From assembly GCA_028875955.1 (NCBI GenBank), contig JAGWTX010000112.1, positions 1 to 7,448 on the forward strand: a stretch of DNA of 7,448 nt, written 5' to 3'. The position numbers and the translations under genes are program-made. Each line of letters begins with the position of its first letter. The stretch's first letter is position 1. Below the pieces are notes generated by a model that was not told the origin of the DNA, made no database searches, and saw only the letters and a program-made list of their open reading frames with translations. Shown in pieces: positions 6,560 to 7,448 of this stretch. The DNA is from Bacteroidota bacterium. Lineage in GTDB: Bacteria > Bacteroidota > Bacteroidia > Chitinophagales > Chitinophagaceae.

Positions 6560-6970
6560 ATGTATCTGAAAAGAATTTCCAGGAGTATTGTCATAACCGG
6601 AACGCTGCTGATATGGACCATCAAGTTCATCATCCGTCCTTTTTTTCACATACCGCATGAACTCAAAGCCTTTGTAGGGTTTGCGCCAAACCTGATCGGT
6701 TCTTTTTTATTGCCCTTCGGTGCCTGCTGGTTTTTTCAACGATACTTCAAATTGAAAACTGAAGCCGATTTGCGTTTTACCTGTGGCTTTGGATTGGTTT
6801 TGGTTATCATCAACGAATACCTGCAGCTTATCCCTGTTTTTGGAAGAACCTTTGATTACCTGGATATCCTGTTTTCAGTAGTGGGTGTATTTTTCGGGCA
6901 TATGGTTTTTGCCAGATGCATGGTTGCTGCGGGAACTTCCGTAAAAGAGATGAAACTGGCTGAAAACTGA
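6560..6970 (+). CDS. VanZ-like integral membrane protein
   Basis: A 136-residue protein with four predicted transmembrane segments, about residues 9-26, 38-59, 71-92 and 100-123. The third helix and following loop contain NEYLQ (85-89), then GRTFDYLD (95-102), then a glycine-containing helix. This matches the pattern I know from VanZ-like proteins: Glu and Gln, then G-R, an Asp, a second Asp and a final helix with G-x-x-x-G. VanZ confers low-level teicoplanin resistance in enterococci by an unclear mechanism; most family members are chromosomal and uncharacterised, so resistance should not be inferred here. The ATG follows a small inverted repeat (GGGAA 6542-6546, TTCCC 6555-6559); no promoter is clear in the 57-base gap, so it is probably co-transcribed with the gene before it. 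Coding status is firm; the family assignment is moderate. Confidence 0.8.
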   Translation: MYLKRISRSIVITGTLLIWTIKFIIRPFFHIPHELKAFVGFAPNLIGSFLLPFGACWFFQRYFKLKTEADLRFTCGFGLVLVIINEYLQLIPVFGRTFDYLDILFSVVGVFFGHMVFARCMVAAGTSVKEMKLAEN

Positions 6971-7004
6971 TCACCCCCGGCAAAAGGGATTTACCAGGGG
7001 TGAT
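6970..7004. terminator. Stem-loop between convergent genes, possible bidirectional terminator
   Basis: ATCACCCC (6970-6977) pairs perfectly with GGGGTGAT (6997-7004) across a 19-base loop. The stem begins on the last base of the VanZ-like stop codon and lies 30 bases beyond the stop of the convergent SPFH gene, the standard place for a shared terminator. The plus strand lacks a T run after the stem; the minus strand has only four T (in CAGTTTTCAG). The hairpin is clear, but efficient termination is not certain. Confidence 0.5.
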
Positions 7005-7034
7005 TGTATCAAAGAGATCCGTGATGTATTCTGT

Positions 7035-7448
7035 CTAGTTCTTCCCGTCCTTTGTATCCAGGATCACGGGTGTCTTGTTGCCACCCATGATAATGACTTT
7101 TGAATTGGGGGATGTGATCAAACCCTTCATTACCTGGATCTGCTCATATTGTAATTGCTTTTCTGTCAGGCCGGAACTGATGATCTTCTGGTAATCGGCA
7201 ATACCCTGCGCTTCCACTCTTTTTCTTTCTGCTTCCTGTTTTTCCTTCTGTAAAACGAACTGCATTTTCTGCGCATCCTGTTCCGCTTTGATTTTTTCTT
7301 CGATAGACCCTTTTACAGTGGCAGGCAGGGTAACATTACGAACCAATAACTGTTCCAAAACCAATCCCCTTTTTTTAAAATCCTCTTCTATGCTTTTGAA
7401 AATACGCCCCTGGAAAAGATCCCGCTTATCGGAAAACATATCAATAGC
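7035..7448 (-). CDS. SPFH/prohibitin-family protein, C-terminal part (5' end beyond right edge)
   Basis: C-terminal 137 residues of a prohibitin/HflK-C-like membrane protein. The frame stays open to the right edge (codons for Ala-Ile-Asp precede the first Met at 7439), and that Met lies in the middle of a conserved helix, so it is not the true start. Visible family features are the end of the SPFH domain (SDKRDLFQGRIFKSIEEDF, then KKRGLVLEQLLVRNVTLP), followed by the long charged coiled coil (EEKIKAEQDAQKMQ through EAERKRVEAQGIA), then the segment with GLTEKQLQYEQIQVMKGL, and SPNSKVIIMGG near the C-terminus. Such proteins usually have an N-terminal membrane anchor and form large ring assemblies that organise membrane domains or modulate proteases such as FtsH; the anchor lies outside the window. 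Which member of the superfamily it is cannot be fixed, but prohibitin-type is best. It converges on the VanZ-like gene. Confidence 0.88.
   Translation of the reverse strand, partial: AIDMFSDKRDLFQGRIFKSIEEDFKKRGLVLEQLLVRNVTLPATVKGSIEEKIKAEQDAQKMQFVLQKEKQEAERKRVEAQGIADYQKIISSGLTEKQLQYEQIQVMKGLITSPNSKVIIMGGNKTPVILDTKDGKN

Noticed and set aside
7035..7439. Taking the Met at 7439 as the start of a complete 134-residue protein
   Set aside because: The frame continues to the window edge and the preceding residues fit the SPFH helix, so this is an internal Met of a longer protein.
1..7448. Mobile element, CRISPR array, tRNA or rRNA gene
   Set aside because: Reading both strands found no transposase or integrase motif, terminal inverted repeats, regularly spaced repeats or tRNA-like cloverleaf.

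Overview
The window looks like a chromosomal housekeeping stretch from a member of the Bacteroidota, most likely the Chitinophagaceae or a close relative. Three things point there: the M23 peptidase has a form I associate with this phylum (Tyr-rich cytoplasmic start and an NQSFD tail), the intergenic regions carry several matches to the phylum's -7 promoter element TAnnTTTG, and Shine-Dalgarno sequences are absent before the genes. The genus is inference; no rRNA or other taxonomic marker is present.

Layout, left to right. Bases 1-853 (-) hold the N-terminal 284 codons of gatB, which runs off the left edge. Bases 854-1266 contain no confident gene but do carry a strong minus-strand intrinsic terminator (1197-1226). 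Bases 1267-2229 (-) encode a secreted protein with two PDZ domains and no protease domain. Bases 2397-5015 (-) encode full-length alanyl-tRNA synthetase (alaS). A 207-base divergent region (5016-5222) with a -7-like box on each strand separates alaS from a rightward group: an M23 membrane-anchored peptidase (5223-6194), a 76-residue two-helix membrane protein starting at GTG (6272-6502) and a VanZ-like four-helix membrane protein (6560-6970). A stem-loop at 6970-7004 sits between this group and a convergent SPFH/prohibitin-family gene (7035-7448, -), which runs off the right edge.

Functionally the left part is protein synthesis (GatB acts in tRNA amidation, AlaS charges tRNA-Ala) with an envelope PDZ protein between the two, and the right part is cell envelope (peptidoglycan hydrolase, two small membrane proteins, membrane scaffold SPFH protein). 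I see no mobile element, CRISPR array, tRNA, rRNA or clearly new multi-gene system. The more interesting points are a Cys within the M23 zinc-binding HxH motif, a possible leaderless gatB transcript, a direct repeat overlapping the PDZ-gene promoter, and the uncharacterised small membrane protein paired with a VanZ-like protein.
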